A stretch of DNA of 64,000 nt from Xanthomonas phaseoli pv. phaseoli (lineage in GTDB: Bacteria > Pseudomonadota > Gammaproteobacteria > Xanthomonadales > Xanthomonadaceae). The position numbers were made by a program, and so were the translations under genes. The stretch spans positions 3,162,001-3,226,000 of the forward strand of contig CP094243.1 of assembly GCA_022749655.1 (NCBI GenBank), read 5' to 3'. The notes below the pieces were generated by a model. The model saw nothing but the letters and a program-made list of their open reading frames with translations, made no database searches and was not told the DNA's origin. Below, piece after piece: positions 1 to 10,411 of the stretch (positions within the stretch are counted from its first letter, which is position 1; every line of letters begins with the position of its first letter).

Positions 1-1866
1 GCGCGTGTCGCCAATCAGCAGGTGCTGGACCTGGGCATGAATTACAAGCCCGACGAGGCGCTCAAGGCACTGATGCAACAGGCCGCACCGGCGAACCAGC
101 AGTGGCAGGACGCGCTCGATGCGTATGCCGCGCGCCAGCGCAGCCGTGGCGCGGCAGCCTATGCCGACGCCAACGCCGCAATGGAGCGTGGCCGGGCATT
201 GCTGATCGCCGGCGGCATTGCGGTCGTGGTGATCAGCAGCCTGCTGGCCTGGTTGATCACCCGCAGCCTGACCCAGCCGTTGAGCCGTGCCACCCGTGCC
301 GCCGAGGCCATCGCCGAAGGCCGCCTGGACAGCGACGTGCACACCACCGCCACCGACGAGCCCGGCCGGCTGCTCAGCGCCATGGCCAGGATGCAGGCCC
401 AGTTGCAGCGTTTCTCCGGCGAAACCACGCGGATGATCGCGCTGCACGCCGACAAGGACGTGACGCACCGTATGCCGCAGGACTTCCCCGGCGTGTACGG
501 CGAGCTGAGCAAGGGCATCAACACGATGATGTTCGAGCACCTGGACGCCATCGTCGATGCCATCGAAGTGCTCAACGAATACGCCCGCGGCGATCTGCGC
601 CGCGATGCACGGCGCCTGCCGGGCAGCCGCGCGGTACTGCACGAATCGATGGATGCGGCCAAGGCCAGCCTGCTGGCGATCAATACCGAGATCCAGCGCC
701 TGGCCAGCGCGGCAGCGGCCGGCGACTTCAGCGCGCGCGGCGATGCGCAGCGCTTCGAGCACGATTTCCTGCGCATGGTGCAGGACCTCAACGCGATGAT
801 GGAGGTCAGCGACACCAGCCTGGGCAGCTTGTCGGCGCTGTTGCAGTCGATCGCCGCCGGCGATCTCACCGCCCGCATGCACGGCAACTTCCACGGTGTG
901 TTCGCCACGATGCGCGACGACGCCAACGCCACCACCGAACAGCTCACGCGCATCGTGATGCGGATCCAGGGCGCGGCCGGCAACATCAGCGCAGCCACCG
1001 GCGAAATCGCCGCCGGCAACCAGGATCTGTCGCAGCGCACCGAACAACAGGCCGCCAACCTGGAAGAAACCGCGGCCTCGATGGAAGAGCTCACCTCCAC
1101 CGTCAAGCAGAACGCCGAAAGCGCACGCCAGGCCAACCAGCTTGCCATCGGCGCCGCCCGCGTGGCGTCGCAGGGCGGCGAGATCGCCAGCAAGGTGGTC
1201 CAGACCATGAGCGGGATCGAGTCGTCGTCCAAGAAGATCGCCGACATCATCAGCGTCATCGATGGCATCTCGTTCCAGACCAACATCCTGGCACTCAACA
1301 CCGCGGTGGAAGCGGCGCGCGCCGGCGAACAAGGCCGCGGCTTTGCCGTGGTGGCCAGCGAAGTGCGCACGCTGGCGCAGCGCTCCACCGCGGCGGCCAA
1401 GGAGATCAAGAGCCTGATCGACGATTCGGTGCAACGCGTGGCCGAAGGCTCGCTGCTGGTGCACAGTGCCGGCACCACCATGGCCGAGATCGTGTCCAGC
1501 GTGCAGCGCGTCACTGACATCATGGGCGAGATCTCCGCGGCCTCGCAGGAGCAGTCGGCCGGCATCGAGCAGGTCAACCAGACCGTGACCCAGATGGACG
1601 AAACCACCCAGCAGAACGCCGCGCTGGTGGAAGAAGCCACCGCCGCCGCACGCGCACTGGAAGAACAGGCGCTCGGATTGACCGAGGCAGTGGCGGTCTT
1701 CAAGACCGACAGCAGCGACGCATCGCAGGCATCGCGTGCAGCATCACGGCGCCCGGCAGCAACGCCCGCGCTTGCGGCCGAGGCGACGGCAACCGGCCGC
1801 GCTCCCGCCAAGCTGCGCGCCGTGGTCGCCGCGCCAGGCAACGACAGCAGTTGGCAGGAGTTCTGA
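1..1866 (+). CDS. Methyl-accepting chemotaxis protein 1, 5'-truncated by window edge
   Basis: Inner-membrane chemoreceptor that signals to CheA/CheW. The frame is open from base 1, so the true start lies upstream; alignment with the paralogue at 5033 suggests about 125 N-terminal residues (first membrane segment and most of the four-helix ligand domain) are missing. Visible in order: end of the periplasmic helix bundle, TM2 ([20 protein letters not shown]), HAMP, then further HAMP-like repeats ([25 protein letters not shown]), and the cytoplasmic signalling hairpin ([20 protein letters not shown]). The tip reads [13 protein letters not shown] where the paralogues have [13 protein letters not shown]. 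The protein ends in SWQEF, a pentapeptide of the type that tethers CheR and CheB. The ligand is unknown. Confidence 0.93.
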   Translation, partial: ARVANQQVLDLGMNYKPDEALKALMQQAAPANQQWQDALDAYAARQRSRGAAAYADANAAMERGRALLIAGGIAVVVISSLLAWLITRSLTQPLSRATRAAEAIAEGRLDSDVHTTATDEPGRLLSAMARMQAQLQRFSGETTRMIALHADKDVTHRMPQDFPGVYGELSKGINTMMFEHLDAIVDAIEVLNEYARGDLRRDARRLPGSRAVLHESMDAAKASLLAINTEIQRLASAAAAGDFSARGDAQRFEHDFLRMVQDLNAMMEVSDTSLGSLSALLQSIAAGDLTARMHGNFHGVFATMRDDANATTEQLTRIVMRIQGAAGNISAATGEIAAGNQDLSQRTEQQAANLEETAASMEELTSTVKQNAESARQANQLAIGAARVASQGGEIASKVVQTMSGIESSSKKIADIISVIDGISFQTNILALNTAVEAARAGEQGRGFAVVASEVRTLAQRSTAAAKEIKSLIDDSVQRVAEGSLLVHSAGTTMAEIVSSVQRVTDIMGEISAASQEQSAGIEQVNQTVTQMDETTQQNAALVEEATAAARALEEQALGLTEAVAVFKTDSSDASQASRAASRRPAATPALAAEATATGRAPAKLRAVVAAPGNDSSWQEF

Positions 1867-1919
1867 ACAGATCGCCAGCACTGACTGAACCGGACGGGTC
1901 GGCAGCGCTGCCGGCCCGC

Positions 1920-1947
1920 TAAAGGCGTGCACGTCGTTAGCCGATAG
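1920..1947 (+). promoter_or_regulatory. Candidate sigma-28 (FliA) promoter of MCP2
   Basis: TAAA, 16 bases, then GCCGATAG, compared with the enterobacterial sigma-28 pattern TAAA-N15-GCCGATAA. It lies 27 bases before the ATG of the next chemoreceptor. The -10-like element is strong; the spacer is one base longer than the consensus. Confidence 0.55.
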
Positions 1948-1973
1948 CCTGCTTACATCCATGAGACGCATCA

Positions 1974-4448
1974 ATGACCACCTCACCCGCGCTGTCGCCG
2001 CAGACCATTCCAGCTTCGCCACGCCGCTGGACCAGCCGTTGGGACGACCTGGCCATCGCCAGGAAACTCGGCAGCATCGGCGTGCTTGCGTTGGTGGGGC
2101 TGGTCATTCCGGTGCTGCTCTATAGCGGCAAGCTCAACGAAAGCGTTGCCATCAGCAGCAACGAATTGCGCAGCTATGCGCCGCTTGGCCAAATGCTGGG
2201 CCTGATCACCGACCTGCATGCAGCCCACGTAGATCGCGGCAGCGCCGCCAAAGACGCCGCGCAGCGCGCCGAGCGCGATCTCGCCCAACTACTCGCCACC
2301 ACGGCCGGCATGCCCGGCTTCGAGCGCAGCCAGAAGCAATTGCTGGCCCTGCAGCAGCGCCATGTATCAGGGGCCGCCGCGGAGGGCTACGCCGCCGTGA
2401 GCGAACAGGCCTTTGCCGCGCTCGATGCATTGCGCGACGACAGCCAGCTGGTCTACACCCCGTACATCGAGAGTTACCACCTGGTGGTGTCCACGCTGAT
2501 CTACAGCCCCGAGACCACCGAATCGCTGACCCGTCTGGACGCCGCCAGCGACCCCTCGCAGGCGGGCGACAGCCGCGCCATGCTGCGCGAGCAGCTCGAT
2601 CAACTTGCTCGAAACCATGTGCGTTTCCGCCATGAGCTGGACAAGGCGATGGGCTTGCTGGAACAGCCCGACCCCGCGCTGGCCGATGCCGCCAAGGCCG
2701 AAGCCACCCAGGCAAGCGCCGCACTGGCCGCACTGGGGTCCGCCCTGCACGGCAGCGATGCCAAGGCGGACGCCCAGTGGAATGCCGCGCTCGATGCGCT
2801 GGGCCAGACCATGCGTGACCTCAGCAATGTCTCGCTGCAGGCGCTGCAGCGGCAATCCGAACGTCACCTGGTCGACGCACGCAACGCGATGTGGCAAGCG
2901 ATCGCCGGCCTGTCGGTGCTGGCGCTGCTGATCGCCGCGCTGTGCTGGTACACCTTGTCGCGCCTGACGCGCAATGTGCGCCGCGCCGCGACGGTGGCCG
3001 CCAATATCGCGCAGGGTCGGCTGGACGATCAGGTCAGTGCCGCCGGCCGCGACGAAACCGGTCAATTGCTCGACACCATGCGCCAGATGCAGGGGCAACT
3101 GCAGCGCGTGCTCAGCGCGCAAAGTGAAATGGCGCAGCGCCACGATGCCGGCCAGATCAGCTACCGCATGCAGGCAGACAGTTTCCCCGGTGCCTACGCC
3201 ACCATGGTGCACGACACCAACGCGCTGGTGGGCTCGCACATTGCGGTCAAGATGAAGCTTGCGCAGATCATGTCGCGCTACGCCATCGGCGACCTGAGCC
3301 AGGACATGGAGCGCCTGCCTGGCGAAAAGGCCGTGCTCACCGACACCATGGATACCGTCAAGGCCAACCTGTCGGCGATGAACAGCGAGATCAAGCTGCT
3401 TGCGCAGGCCGCCGCCAATGGCGATTTCAGCGTACGCGGCGACGCACAGCGCTTCCAGTACGATTTCCGCGCAATGGTGGACAGCCTCAATCAGTTGATG
3501 GCCACCGCCGATGCGAACCTGCACGCGCTCTCGACGGTCCTGCAGGCCATCGCGGCGGGCGACCTGACCGCCCGCATGCACGGCGACTTCCATGGCGTGT
3601 TCGCGCGCATGCGCGACGATGCCAATACCACCGTGACCCAGCTGGCCAATATCGTCGGGCGCATCCAGCAGTCCACCAATGCCATCAACGACGCCGCCAG
3701 CGAAATTGCCACCGGCAATCAGGACCTGTCGCAGCGCACCGAGCAGCAAGCGGCCAATCTGGAAGAAACCGCTGCCTCGATGGAAGAACTCACCTCCACC
3801 GTGCGCAACAACGCCGAACATGCGCGCCGCGCAAACCAGCTCGTGGTCGGTGCGGCCACGGTCGCCTCGCAAGGCGGTGCGGTGGTGGGTGAGGTCGTGG
3901 GCACCATGGCCGGCATCCAGGCAGCATCCAAAAAGATTGCCGACATCATCAGCGTCATCGACGGCATCGCCTTCCAGACCAATATCCTGGCCCTGAACGC
4001 AGCGGTGGAAGCGGCACGTGCCGGCGAACAAGGCCGTGGTTTTGCCGTGGTGGCCAGTGAAGTGCGCACGCTGGCGCAACGCTCGGCCGGTGCGGCAAAA
4101 GAGATCAAGCAACTGATCGAGGATTCGGTCAGCCGGGTCGAACACGGCAGCCAGCTGGTGGGCCAGGCCGGTCGCACCATGCAGGACATCGTCGATTCGG
4201 TGCAGAACGTCACCACCATCATGCATGAGATCAGCGAGGCCTCGCAGCAGCAGTCGCAAGGCATCGAACAGGTTGGCCAGACCGTCGCGCAGATGGATCA
4301 GGCCACCCAGCAGAACGCCGCGCTGGTGGAAGAAGCCACCGCCGCCGCCCGTTCGATGGAAGAGCAGGCGCAGCAATTGCGCGATGCCGTTTCGGTGTTC
4401 CAGTTGCAGGCCGAGCCTGCGCGCAGCCGCCTGGGCCACGCCGCCTGA
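1974..4448 (+). CDS. Methyl-accepting chemotaxis protein 2
   Basis: Transmembrane chemoreceptor of 824 residues. TM1 is near residues 35-52, an unusually long periplasmic domain (about 250 residues) follows, and TM2 is near 308-327. HAMP and additional HAMP-like repeats ([26 protein letters not shown]) lead to the signalling domain with the conserved tip ([20 protein letters not shown]). Unlike four of its neighbours it ends in GHAA and has no WxxF pentapeptide, so it probably depends on other receptors for methylation and demethylation. The ligand-binding part differs from the other receptors while the cytoplasmic half is nearly the same. It starts 107 bases after MCP1, behind a sigma-28-like site. 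Confidence 0.95.
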   Translation: MTTSPALSPQTIPASPRRWTSRWDDLAIARKLGSIGVLALVGLVIPVLLYSGKLNESVAISSNELRSYAPLGQMLGLITDLHAAHVDRGSAAKDAAQRAERDLAQLLATTAGMPGFERSQKQLLALQQRHVSGAAAEGYAAVSEQAFAALDALRDDSQLVYTPYIESYHLVVSTLIYSPETTESLTRLDAASDPSQAGDSRAMLREQLDQLARNHVRFRHELDKAMGLLEQPDPALADAAKAEATQASAALAALGSALHGSDAKADAQWNAALDALGQTMRDLSNVSLQALQRQSERHLVDARNAMWQAIAGLSVLALLIAALCWYTLSRLTRNVRRAATVAANIAQGRLDDQVSAAGRDETGQLLDTMRQMQGQLQRVLSAQSEMAQRHDAGQISYRMQADSFPGAYATMVHDTNALVGSHIAVKMKLAQIMSRYAIGDLSQDMERLPGEKAVLTDTMDTVKANLSAMNSEIKLLAQAAANGDFSVRGDAQRFQYDFRAMVDSLNQLMATADANLHALSTVLQAIAAGDLTARMHGDFHGVFARMRDDANTTVTQLANIVGRIQQSTNAINDAASEIATGNQDLSQRTEQQAANLEETAASMEELTSTVRNNAEHARRANQLVVGAATVASQGGAVVGEVVGTMAGIQAASKKIADIISVIDGIAFQTNILALNAAVEAARAGEQGRGFAVVASEVRTLAQRSAGAAKEIKQLIEDSVSRVEHGSQLVGQAGRTMQDIVDSVQNVTTIMHEISEASQQQSQGIEQVGQTVAQMDQATQQNAALVEEATAAARSMEEQAQQLRDAVSVFQLQAEPARSRLGHAA

Positions 4449-5032
4449 GGCAACGCCTGGCGGCAGGCCTGCCTGGGACGCGGCGCGCACGCCCGCGTCC
4501 CACCTGATTCAGTCCCCGCTGCCTGCATCTGTCAGGCAACGGCGTAGCGTTTGCACATCACCAACGCGCACGCGTTTGGCCCAGTGCCATCAGCAGCTCT
4601 CCCGCGAGTGCGCCGGTATCGATCGGCCCTGCGCGATGGCGCGGATGCAACCACACGCCAAGGCATCCGTCCTGTATCCAACTGCCTGAGCGGCTGTCAC
4701 GCCCGTGAGCAGGAAGTGAAGACGCGATCTTCCGGAGCCATCGGGATGCCCCTGCTGACAGGCATTTCCAGGCGGTTGTGCACGCCAGGCTCACCTCGGT
4801 GACGCCGAACCATACGCGTGGGGCCTAGCGAGTTCAGCAGCAGTGTCGGTGCGCCGTTACCAACCTCAAGCACGCGTACCTGCCCTGCAATCGCTGGCGT
4901 TGCGACCTTGGATGTCGCAACGCTCGATGGATCGGCTCGACGCGCGCCCGCTTCGGCGCCATCCGCGTACTCCGTACGCCTCGCCGCTCAGCGCACTGCC
5001 CCTTTCCTGCCCATCGCTCTCGAGATCCCAAC
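4449..5032 (+). other. Intergenic region between MCP2 and MCP3
   Basis: 584 bases without a credible gene. Short open frames on both strands lack family motifs. I found no clear sigma-28-like site and no strong terminator here, so how MCP3 is transcribed is not visible. Confidence 0.5.
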
Positions 5033-7294
5033 ATGACTGCTCTTCTTCAACGCTACAACGTCGGCAAGCGCCTGGGCTTTGCCTTCGGCACGCTGATCCT
5101 GCTGTCCTGCGCGCTGGTCGTCGCTGGCCTGTACACGCTGGCGCAGGCGCGCCAGACCCTGGATACGCTCACCAACCGCAACATGGTGATCGTCCAGCGG
5201 CTGCAGGAAATGAACAACGCGGTGTCGGTGATTGCCGTGCAGTTGCGCAATATCGTGTTGCCGACCAGCGATGCGGAGAATCGCCGCTTCGCTGCGATCA
5301 TCGAAGAGCAGCGCAGCATCTACAAGGAAGCACGCGACAAGCTCTACACCTTCTCGGCAACGCCTGCGGCCCAGGCGCTGCGTGAGAGCATCGACGCGAA
5401 CAACAAGGCGGCCCGCGCGCTCAACCAACAGGTGATCGACCTGGGTCTTGCCAACAAGAACGAAGAAGCCATGCCGTTGCTGTTGCAGCGTGCCGCACCG
5501 GCCACGCAGGCATGGCAGGACAAACTGCTGGAATATTCGGCGCTGCAGCGCCAGCGCGCCCAGGAAGCCAATGCGCTGGCCACCACGGCGATGGCCCGCG
5601 GCCGTGCCATGTTGATCGGTGGCGGCCTGGCGGTGGTGCTCATCAGCAGCGTGCTTGCATGGCTGATCACCCGCAGCCTGGTGGTTCCGCTGACGCGCGC
5701 CACCCGCGCCGCCGAAGCCATTGCCCAAGGCAAGTTGGACAACGACGTCAGCACGCACTCCAACGACGAAACCGGCCGCCTGTTGCACGCCATGGACGGC
5801 ATGCAGGGCCAGCTGCGCAACCTGATTTCCGCACAGCTGGGCATGGCCAAGCGCCATGAAGAAGGCCAGATCAGCTTCCGCATGGATGCCGGCGCATTCC
5901 CGGGCGATTTCGGCCGCATGGCCAACGACACCAACGAGCTGGTGGCCGCGCACATCAAGGTGAAGATGCAGACCATCCACCTGATCGAGCGTTATGCCAT
6001 CGGCGACCTCTCCGAAGATATGCAGCAGTTGCCCGGCGAGAAGGCGGCCATCACCGCGGCGATGAGCCAGGTCAAGCACAATCTGTCGACCATGAACACC
6101 GAGATCAAGCAGCTGGCGCACGCGGCGGCCAATGGCGACTTCACCGCGCGCGGCAATGCCGAGCAGTTCCAGTTCGATTTCCGCGTCATGGTGGAAAGCC
6201 TCAACACCTTGATGGCCACCGCCGACGGCAACCTGCAATCGCTCTCGGGCTTGTTGCAGTCGATCGCTGCCGGCGACCTCACCGCACGCATGAGCGGCCA
6301 GTACCTGGGTGTGTTCGCGCAGATGCGCGACGACGCCAATGCCACTGCCGAACAACTGGCCAGCATCGTCGGCCGCATCCAGGTCGCGGCCGACGCGATC
6401 GGCCTGGCCTCGGGCGAAATCGCCTCCGGCAATCAGGATCTGTCGCAGCGCACCGAACAGCAGGCCGCCAACCTGGAAGAAACTGCCGCATCGATGGAAG
6501 AGCTCACCTCCACCGTCAAGCAGAACGCCGAACACGCCAGCCAGGCCAATCAGCTCGCCATCGGCGCCGCTGCGGTGGCCTCGCAAGGCGGCGATGTGGT
6601 GGCAAAGGTGGTCACCACCATGTCCGACATCCAGGGCTCGTCCAGGAAGATCGCCGAGATCATCAGCGTCATCGACGGCATCGCGTTCCAGACCAATATC
6701 CTGGCCTTGAACGCAGCGGTGGAAGCGGCGCGTGCCGGCGAACAGGGCCGCGGTTTTGCGGTGGTCGCCTCTGAGGTACGCACACTGGCGCAGCGTTCGG
6801 CCGCTGCTGCCAAAGAGATCAAGCACCTGATCGACGACTCGGTCGAAAAGGTCGCGCAAGGCGCAACCCTGGTCGATCAGGCCGGTACCACCATGGCCGA
6901 TATCGTCGCCAGCGTGCAGCGCGTCACCAACATCATGGGCGAGATTTCCTCGGCCTCGCAAGAGCAGTATGCGGGTATCGAGCAGGTCAACCAGACCGTG
7001 ACCCAGATGGACGAAACCACCCAGCAGAACGCCGCGCTGGTGGAAGAAGCCACCGCCGCCGCACGTGCGATGGAAGAACAGGCGCAGCAGCTGACCGAAG
7101 CGGTGGCGGTCTTCAAGGTGGCTGCGCAGGCACCGGTGGCGCGCCAGTTGTCGGCCATTGCCAGGGCACCGGCCAATGCCCGCTTCGCACCGCGCCAGGC
7201 AGCACGCGTCACTCCAGCGGCCGCGTCACCACCTCGCAGTACTGCGAGCAACGCCACATCGGCCGCAGATCTGGGCGATTGGCAGGAGTTCTGA
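5033..7294 (+). CDS. Methyl-accepting chemotaxis protein 3
   Basis: Chemoreceptor of 753 residues. TM1 is near residues 14-36; a four-helix-bundle periplasmic ligand domain runs to about 190; TM2 ([20 protein letters not shown]) is near 194-214. HAMP and HAMP-like repeats ([25 protein letters not shown]) precede the methyl-accepting domain with a canonical tip. It ends in DWQEF, a CheR/CheB-tethering pentapeptide. The periplasmic region is clearly homologous to that of MCP1 and MCP4. The gene is followed by a strong rho-independent terminator, so it is probably a separate transcription unit. Confidence 0.95.
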   Translation: MTALLQRYNVGKRLGFAFGTLILLSCALVVAGLYTLAQARQTLDTLTNRNMVIVQRLQEMNNAVSVIAVQLRNIVLPTSDAENRRFAAIIEEQRSIYKEARDKLYTFSATPAAQALRESIDANNKAARALNQQVIDLGLANKNEEAMPLLLQRAAPATQAWQDKLLEYSALQRQRAQEANALATTAMARGRAMLIGGGLAVVLISSVLAWLITRSLVVPLTRATRAAEAIAQGKLDNDVSTHSNDETGRLLHAMDGMQGQLRNLISAQLGMAKRHEEGQISFRMDAGAFPGDFGRMANDTNELVAAHIKVKMQTIHLIERYAIGDLSEDMQQLPGEKAAITAAMSQVKHNLSTMNTEIKQLAHAAANGDFTARGNAEQFQFDFRVMVESLNTLMATADGNLQSLSGLLQSIAAGDLTARMSGQYLGVFAQMRDDANATAEQLASIVGRIQVAADAIGLASGEIASGNQDLSQRTEQQAANLEETAASMEELTSTVKQNAEHASQANQLAIGAAAVASQGGDVVAKVVTTMSDIQGSSRKIAEIISVIDGIAFQTNILALNAAVEAARAGEQGRGFAVVASEVRTLAQRSAAAAKEIKHLIDDSVEKVAQGATLVDQAGTTMADIVASVQRVTNIMGEISSASQEQYAGIEQVNQTVTQMDETTQQNAALVEEATAAARAMEEQAQQLTEAVAVFKVAAQAPVARQLSAIARAPANARFAPRQAARVTPAAASPPRSTASNATSAADLGDWQEF

Positions 7295-7313
7295 TCGCAA
7301 AGACAGCGTCACG

Positions 7314-7349
7314 CACGACAGTCGGTTGCGAACGACTGTCGTGTTTATT
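7314..7349 (+). terminator. Rho-independent terminator of MCP3
   Basis: Perfect 11-bp inverted repeat, CACGACAGTCG at 7314-7324 and CGACTGTCGTG at 7333-7343, with an 8-base loop and a following TTTATT. It lies 20 bases after the MCP3 stop. Confidence 0.85.
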
Positions 7350-7384
7350 CCTGAGACCCAACTGTATCAAACATCCGAGCTCAC

Positions 7385-7411
7385 TCAATCGATTGCAGGC
7401 AGCGCCGATAA
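7385..7411 (+). promoter_or_regulatory. Candidate sigma-28 (FliA) promoter of MCP4
   Basis: TCAATCGA, 11 bases, then GCCGATAA. The -10 element matches the enterobacterial sigma-28 consensus at all eight positions and the spacing is canonical. It lies after the MCP3 terminator and about 90 bases before the MCP4 start. Confidence 0.7.
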
Positions 7412-7501
7412 CGCTGCTTTGGCGGCAAGCAAAGTGAGCGCCATGCGTCTTTCCAGCCTGTCAGCACAACCGCAATCCAACCTTCAGAGCCGAGCGATTT
7501 C

Positions 7502-9763
7502 ATGAACTCTCTTTTGCTGCGTTTCAACGTCGGGCCGCGCCTGGCTGCTGCCTTCACTGTGCTGATCTTGCTGTCCGGGTTCATCGCCTTCATCGGCTAC
7601 CGGGGGCTGACCTCTGCACGTGCGCTTGTGGATGCCTTGGTGCACCAGAACATGACCAAGATCCGCCTCTCCAACGACATGATGAATGCCAATTACGTCA
7701 TCGCCTCGGAGCTGCGCAATGTCGTTTTGCCGACCAGCGCCGAAGACAACCTGAGATTCATAGAATCCATCAAGCAGGCACGCGCCGACTACACCAAAGC
7801 GCGCGATGCGCTGTACGCCATTCCTTCTTCGCCGCAGGGCGTTGGCATCCGTGAGGAGATCGATCGCCTCGGGCAGCCCGTGCGCGACTTGAACAACAAG
7901 GTCGTCAACCTGGTGATGTCTGGCCACAGCGATGAAGCATTGCCGCTGATGCTCACCCAGGCCGCACCTGCGATGCAGAAATGGCAGGACAAGATCGGCG
8001 AGAACATTGCCCTTCAGGACAAGCTCGCCTCCGAAGCAGCCGAAGTGGCGCTGCAGTCGATGGACGATTCGCGCAAGTTGCTGGTCGGCGGTTCGCTGCT
8101 GGTGGTAATGCTGAGCGGCACGCTGGGCTTGCTGATCACCCGCAGCCTCACCCGGCCACTGAGCCGCGCCACCCGCGCCGCCGAAGCGATTGCCGAGGGC
8201 AAGCTCGATAACGCCGTGCATAGCGATGCCGGCGACGAAACCGGCCGCCTGTTGCAGGCCATGGACACGATGCAGTCGCAGGTGCGCAACCTGATCACCG
8301 CCCAGCTGGACATGGCCAAGCGCCACGATGCCGGCCAGGTGAGCTTTCGCATGGATGCCGGCACGTTTCCGGGCGACTATGGCCGCATGGCCGGCGACAC
8401 CAATGCGCTGGTCGACAGCCACATCCAGGTCACCGCGCGCCTGGCGCAGATCATGGGCCGCTATGCGATCGGCGACCTCAGCGACGACATGGACGCCCTG
8501 CCCGGCGAACAGGCCAAACTCACTCAGACCATGGCGCAGGTCAAACACAACCTGGCCGCGATGAATCGGCAGATCAAGCAGCTGGCGCAGGCCGCTGCGG
8601 CCGGCGACTTCAGTGCACGCGGCGACGCAGCGCAGTTCCAGTACGACTTCCGCATCATGGTCGAGAGCCTCAACCAGCTGATGGCCACCGCCGATGGCAG
8701 CCTGCAGGCGTTGTCGGGCATGTTGCAGGCCATTGCTGCGGGCGATCTTACTGCGCGTATGGAAGGCCAATTCCAGGGCGTGTTCGCGCAGATGCGCGAC
8801 GATGCCAATGCCACGGTCACGCAACTGGCCGGTATCGTCGGGCACATCCAGACCTCGGCCGTCTCGATCAATGCGGCTGCCAGCGAAATTGCCGCCGGCA
8901 ACAACGACCTGTCGCAACGTACCGAACAGCAGGCCGCCAACCTGGAAGAAACCGCGGCCTCGATGGAAGAGCTCACCTCCACCGTGAAGCAGAATGCCGA
9001 AGGTGCACGCCAGGCCAATCAACTGGCGATCGGTGCGGCCAGTGTGGCCTCGCAAGGCGGCGAGGTCGTCGGCAAGGTCGTCGACACCATGGCTGGCATC
9101 CAGGCTTCGTCGAAGAAGATCGCCGACATCATCAGCGTCATCGACGGCATCGCCTTCCAGACCAATATCCTGGCCTTGAATGCGGCAGTGGAAGCGGCAC
9201 GTGCCGGCGAGCAAGGCCGCGGCTTTGCCGTGGTGGCCAGTGAAGTGCGCACGCTGGCGCAGCGTTCCTCGGCCGCCGCCAAGGAGATCAAGGATCTGAT
9301 CGGCGACTCGGTGCAGCGCGTCACCGACGGCTCGCAGCTGGTGGACCAGGCTGGCCGCACCATGGCCGAAATCGTCTCGTCGGTGCAGCGCGTCACCGAC
9401 ATCATGGGCGAAATTTCCGCCGCCTCGCAGGAGCAATCGGCCGGCATCGAACAGGTCAACCTCACCGTGACGCAGATGGATGAAGCCACCCAACAGAACG
9501 CGGCCCTGGTGGAAGAAGCCACTGCCGCCGCGCGCGCGATGGAAGAACAGGCACAGCAACTCACCGAAGCGGTGGCGGTCTTCAAGGTCGATGCGAACGC
9601 GCCGGTGGCACGCAGGTTATCGGCCATCGCCGGCGCCGCGCGCCACCAGCGGCCGGCAACGCGCCCAGTTGCACGTGCCGCCATGGCCGCGGCGACACCG
9701 CAGCGCGTGGCAGTCAGTGCAACCACGTCGACCGTTGGCGATGGCCATTGGCAGGAGTTTTAA
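7502..9763 (+). CDS. Methyl-accepting chemotaxis protein 4
   Basis: Chemoreceptor of 753 residues, the same length as MCP3. TM1 is near 12-34, a four-helix periplasmic domain follows, TM2 ([20 protein letters not shown]) is near 193-214, then HAMP, HAMP-like repeats and the signalling domain. It ends in HWQEF. It is collinear with MCP3 over its whole length, so the two probably arose by tandem duplication and diverged mainly in the ligand domain. A consensus-like sigma-28 promoter precedes it and a strong terminator follows, so it looks monocistronic. Confidence 0.95.
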   Translation: MNSLLLRFNVGPRLAAAFTVLILLSGFIAFIGYRGLTSARALVDALVHQNMTKIRLSNDMMNANYVIASELRNVVLPTSAEDNLRFIESIKQARADYTKARDALYAIPSSPQGVGIREEIDRLGQPVRDLNNKVVNLVMSGHSDEALPLMLTQAAPAMQKWQDKIGENIALQDKLASEAAEVALQSMDDSRKLLVGGSLLVVMLSGTLGLLITRSLTRPLSRATRAAEAIAEGKLDNAVHSDAGDETGRLLQAMDTMQSQVRNLITAQLDMAKRHDAGQVSFRMDAGTFPGDYGRMAGDTNALVDSHIQVTARLAQIMGRYAIGDLSDDMDALPGEQAKLTQTMAQVKHNLAAMNRQIKQLAQAAAAGDFSARGDAAQFQYDFRIMVESLNQLMATADGSLQALSGMLQAIAAGDLTARMEGQFQGVFAQMRDDANATVTQLAGIVGHIQTSAVSINAAASEIAAGNNDLSQRTEQQAANLEETAASMEELTSTVKQNAEGARQANQLAIGAASVASQGGEVVGKVVDTMAGIQASSKKIADIISVIDGIAFQTNILALNAAVEAARAGEQGRGFAVVASEVRTLAQRSSAAAKEIKDLIGDSVQRVTDGSQLVDQAGRTMAEIVSSVQRVTDIMGEISAASQEQSAGIEQVNLTVTQMDEATQQNAALVEEATAAARAMEEQAQQLTEAVAVFKVDANAPVARRLSAIAGAARHQRPATRPVARAAMAAATPQRVAVSATTSTVGDGHWQEF

Positions 9764-9965
9764 GCGGCGGCGCCCGCGCCCACCGGTCGCCGGCAGTGGC
9801 GGGCGACCGGTACAGACACCGGGATCGTGTTTGGTCCCTGTAGTGCAACCGGCCGCCTTGCGCATCGTCACCCGATCGCAGCTGCCCATGCGCGTTTCAC
9901 GCAACACCGTTGTCCAGCAACACACACGTTTCGAGAGCCTTTGATCCGCGCTCCGCAGATCTTGT

Positions 9966-10005
9966 GGGCCGCTTCCCTTGCGAGGGGAAGCGGCCCTTTT
10001 TTTTT
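9966..10005 (+). terminator. Rho-independent terminator after MCP4
   Basis: Perfect 12-bp stem, GGGCCGCTTCCC at 9966-9977 and GGGAAGCGGCCC at 9985-9996, a 7-base loop and a run of nine T residues. It is the strongest terminator in the window and lies about 200 bases after the MCP4 stop. The 10006-10338 stretch holds no recognisable gene. Confidence 0.92.
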
Positions 10006-10338
10006 GCTGCAGTCCCGGGCACGACACACAGACCGCACGCGCGATCTTCAGGCAGAACGTTGCGTCCACCCCGAGGATAGGTGCGAACGCCGACTCCGGC
10101 TGCAAGCGCTTGGCGGCTGCGCAGCCATCGCATTGGCTGGCCAAGATTTCGCTGCGATCGGGCGGCAGCAAGGCATGCTTTTCGCCCGCCTGACGCAACG
10201 GGTTACTCGCCTCGTGGGCGCGCCAAATTTCACCCGATATTTACAATCGCTAGCGATCACGCGAGCGTTGTGAAACCGCTTTCAGCCACCGATTGCTGAA
10301 TGAAACGCCCAATTTTGTGCTGATTTCAACGGCAACAA

Positions 10339-10365
10339 TCAATTTCGAGCATAAACGGCCGCTAC
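10339..10365 (+). promoter_or_regulatory. Candidate sigma-28 (FliA) promoter of MCP5
   Basis: TCAATTTC, 11 bases, then GCCGCTAC. Six of eight -10 positions match the sigma-28 consensus with canonical spacing, 46 bases before the MCP5 start. Weaker than the MCP4 site. Confidence 0.45.
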
Positions 10366-10411
10366 CAAGCTCACGCATTCGTAACGCCCTCCCGGGCAAG
10401 GTCGATTCCTC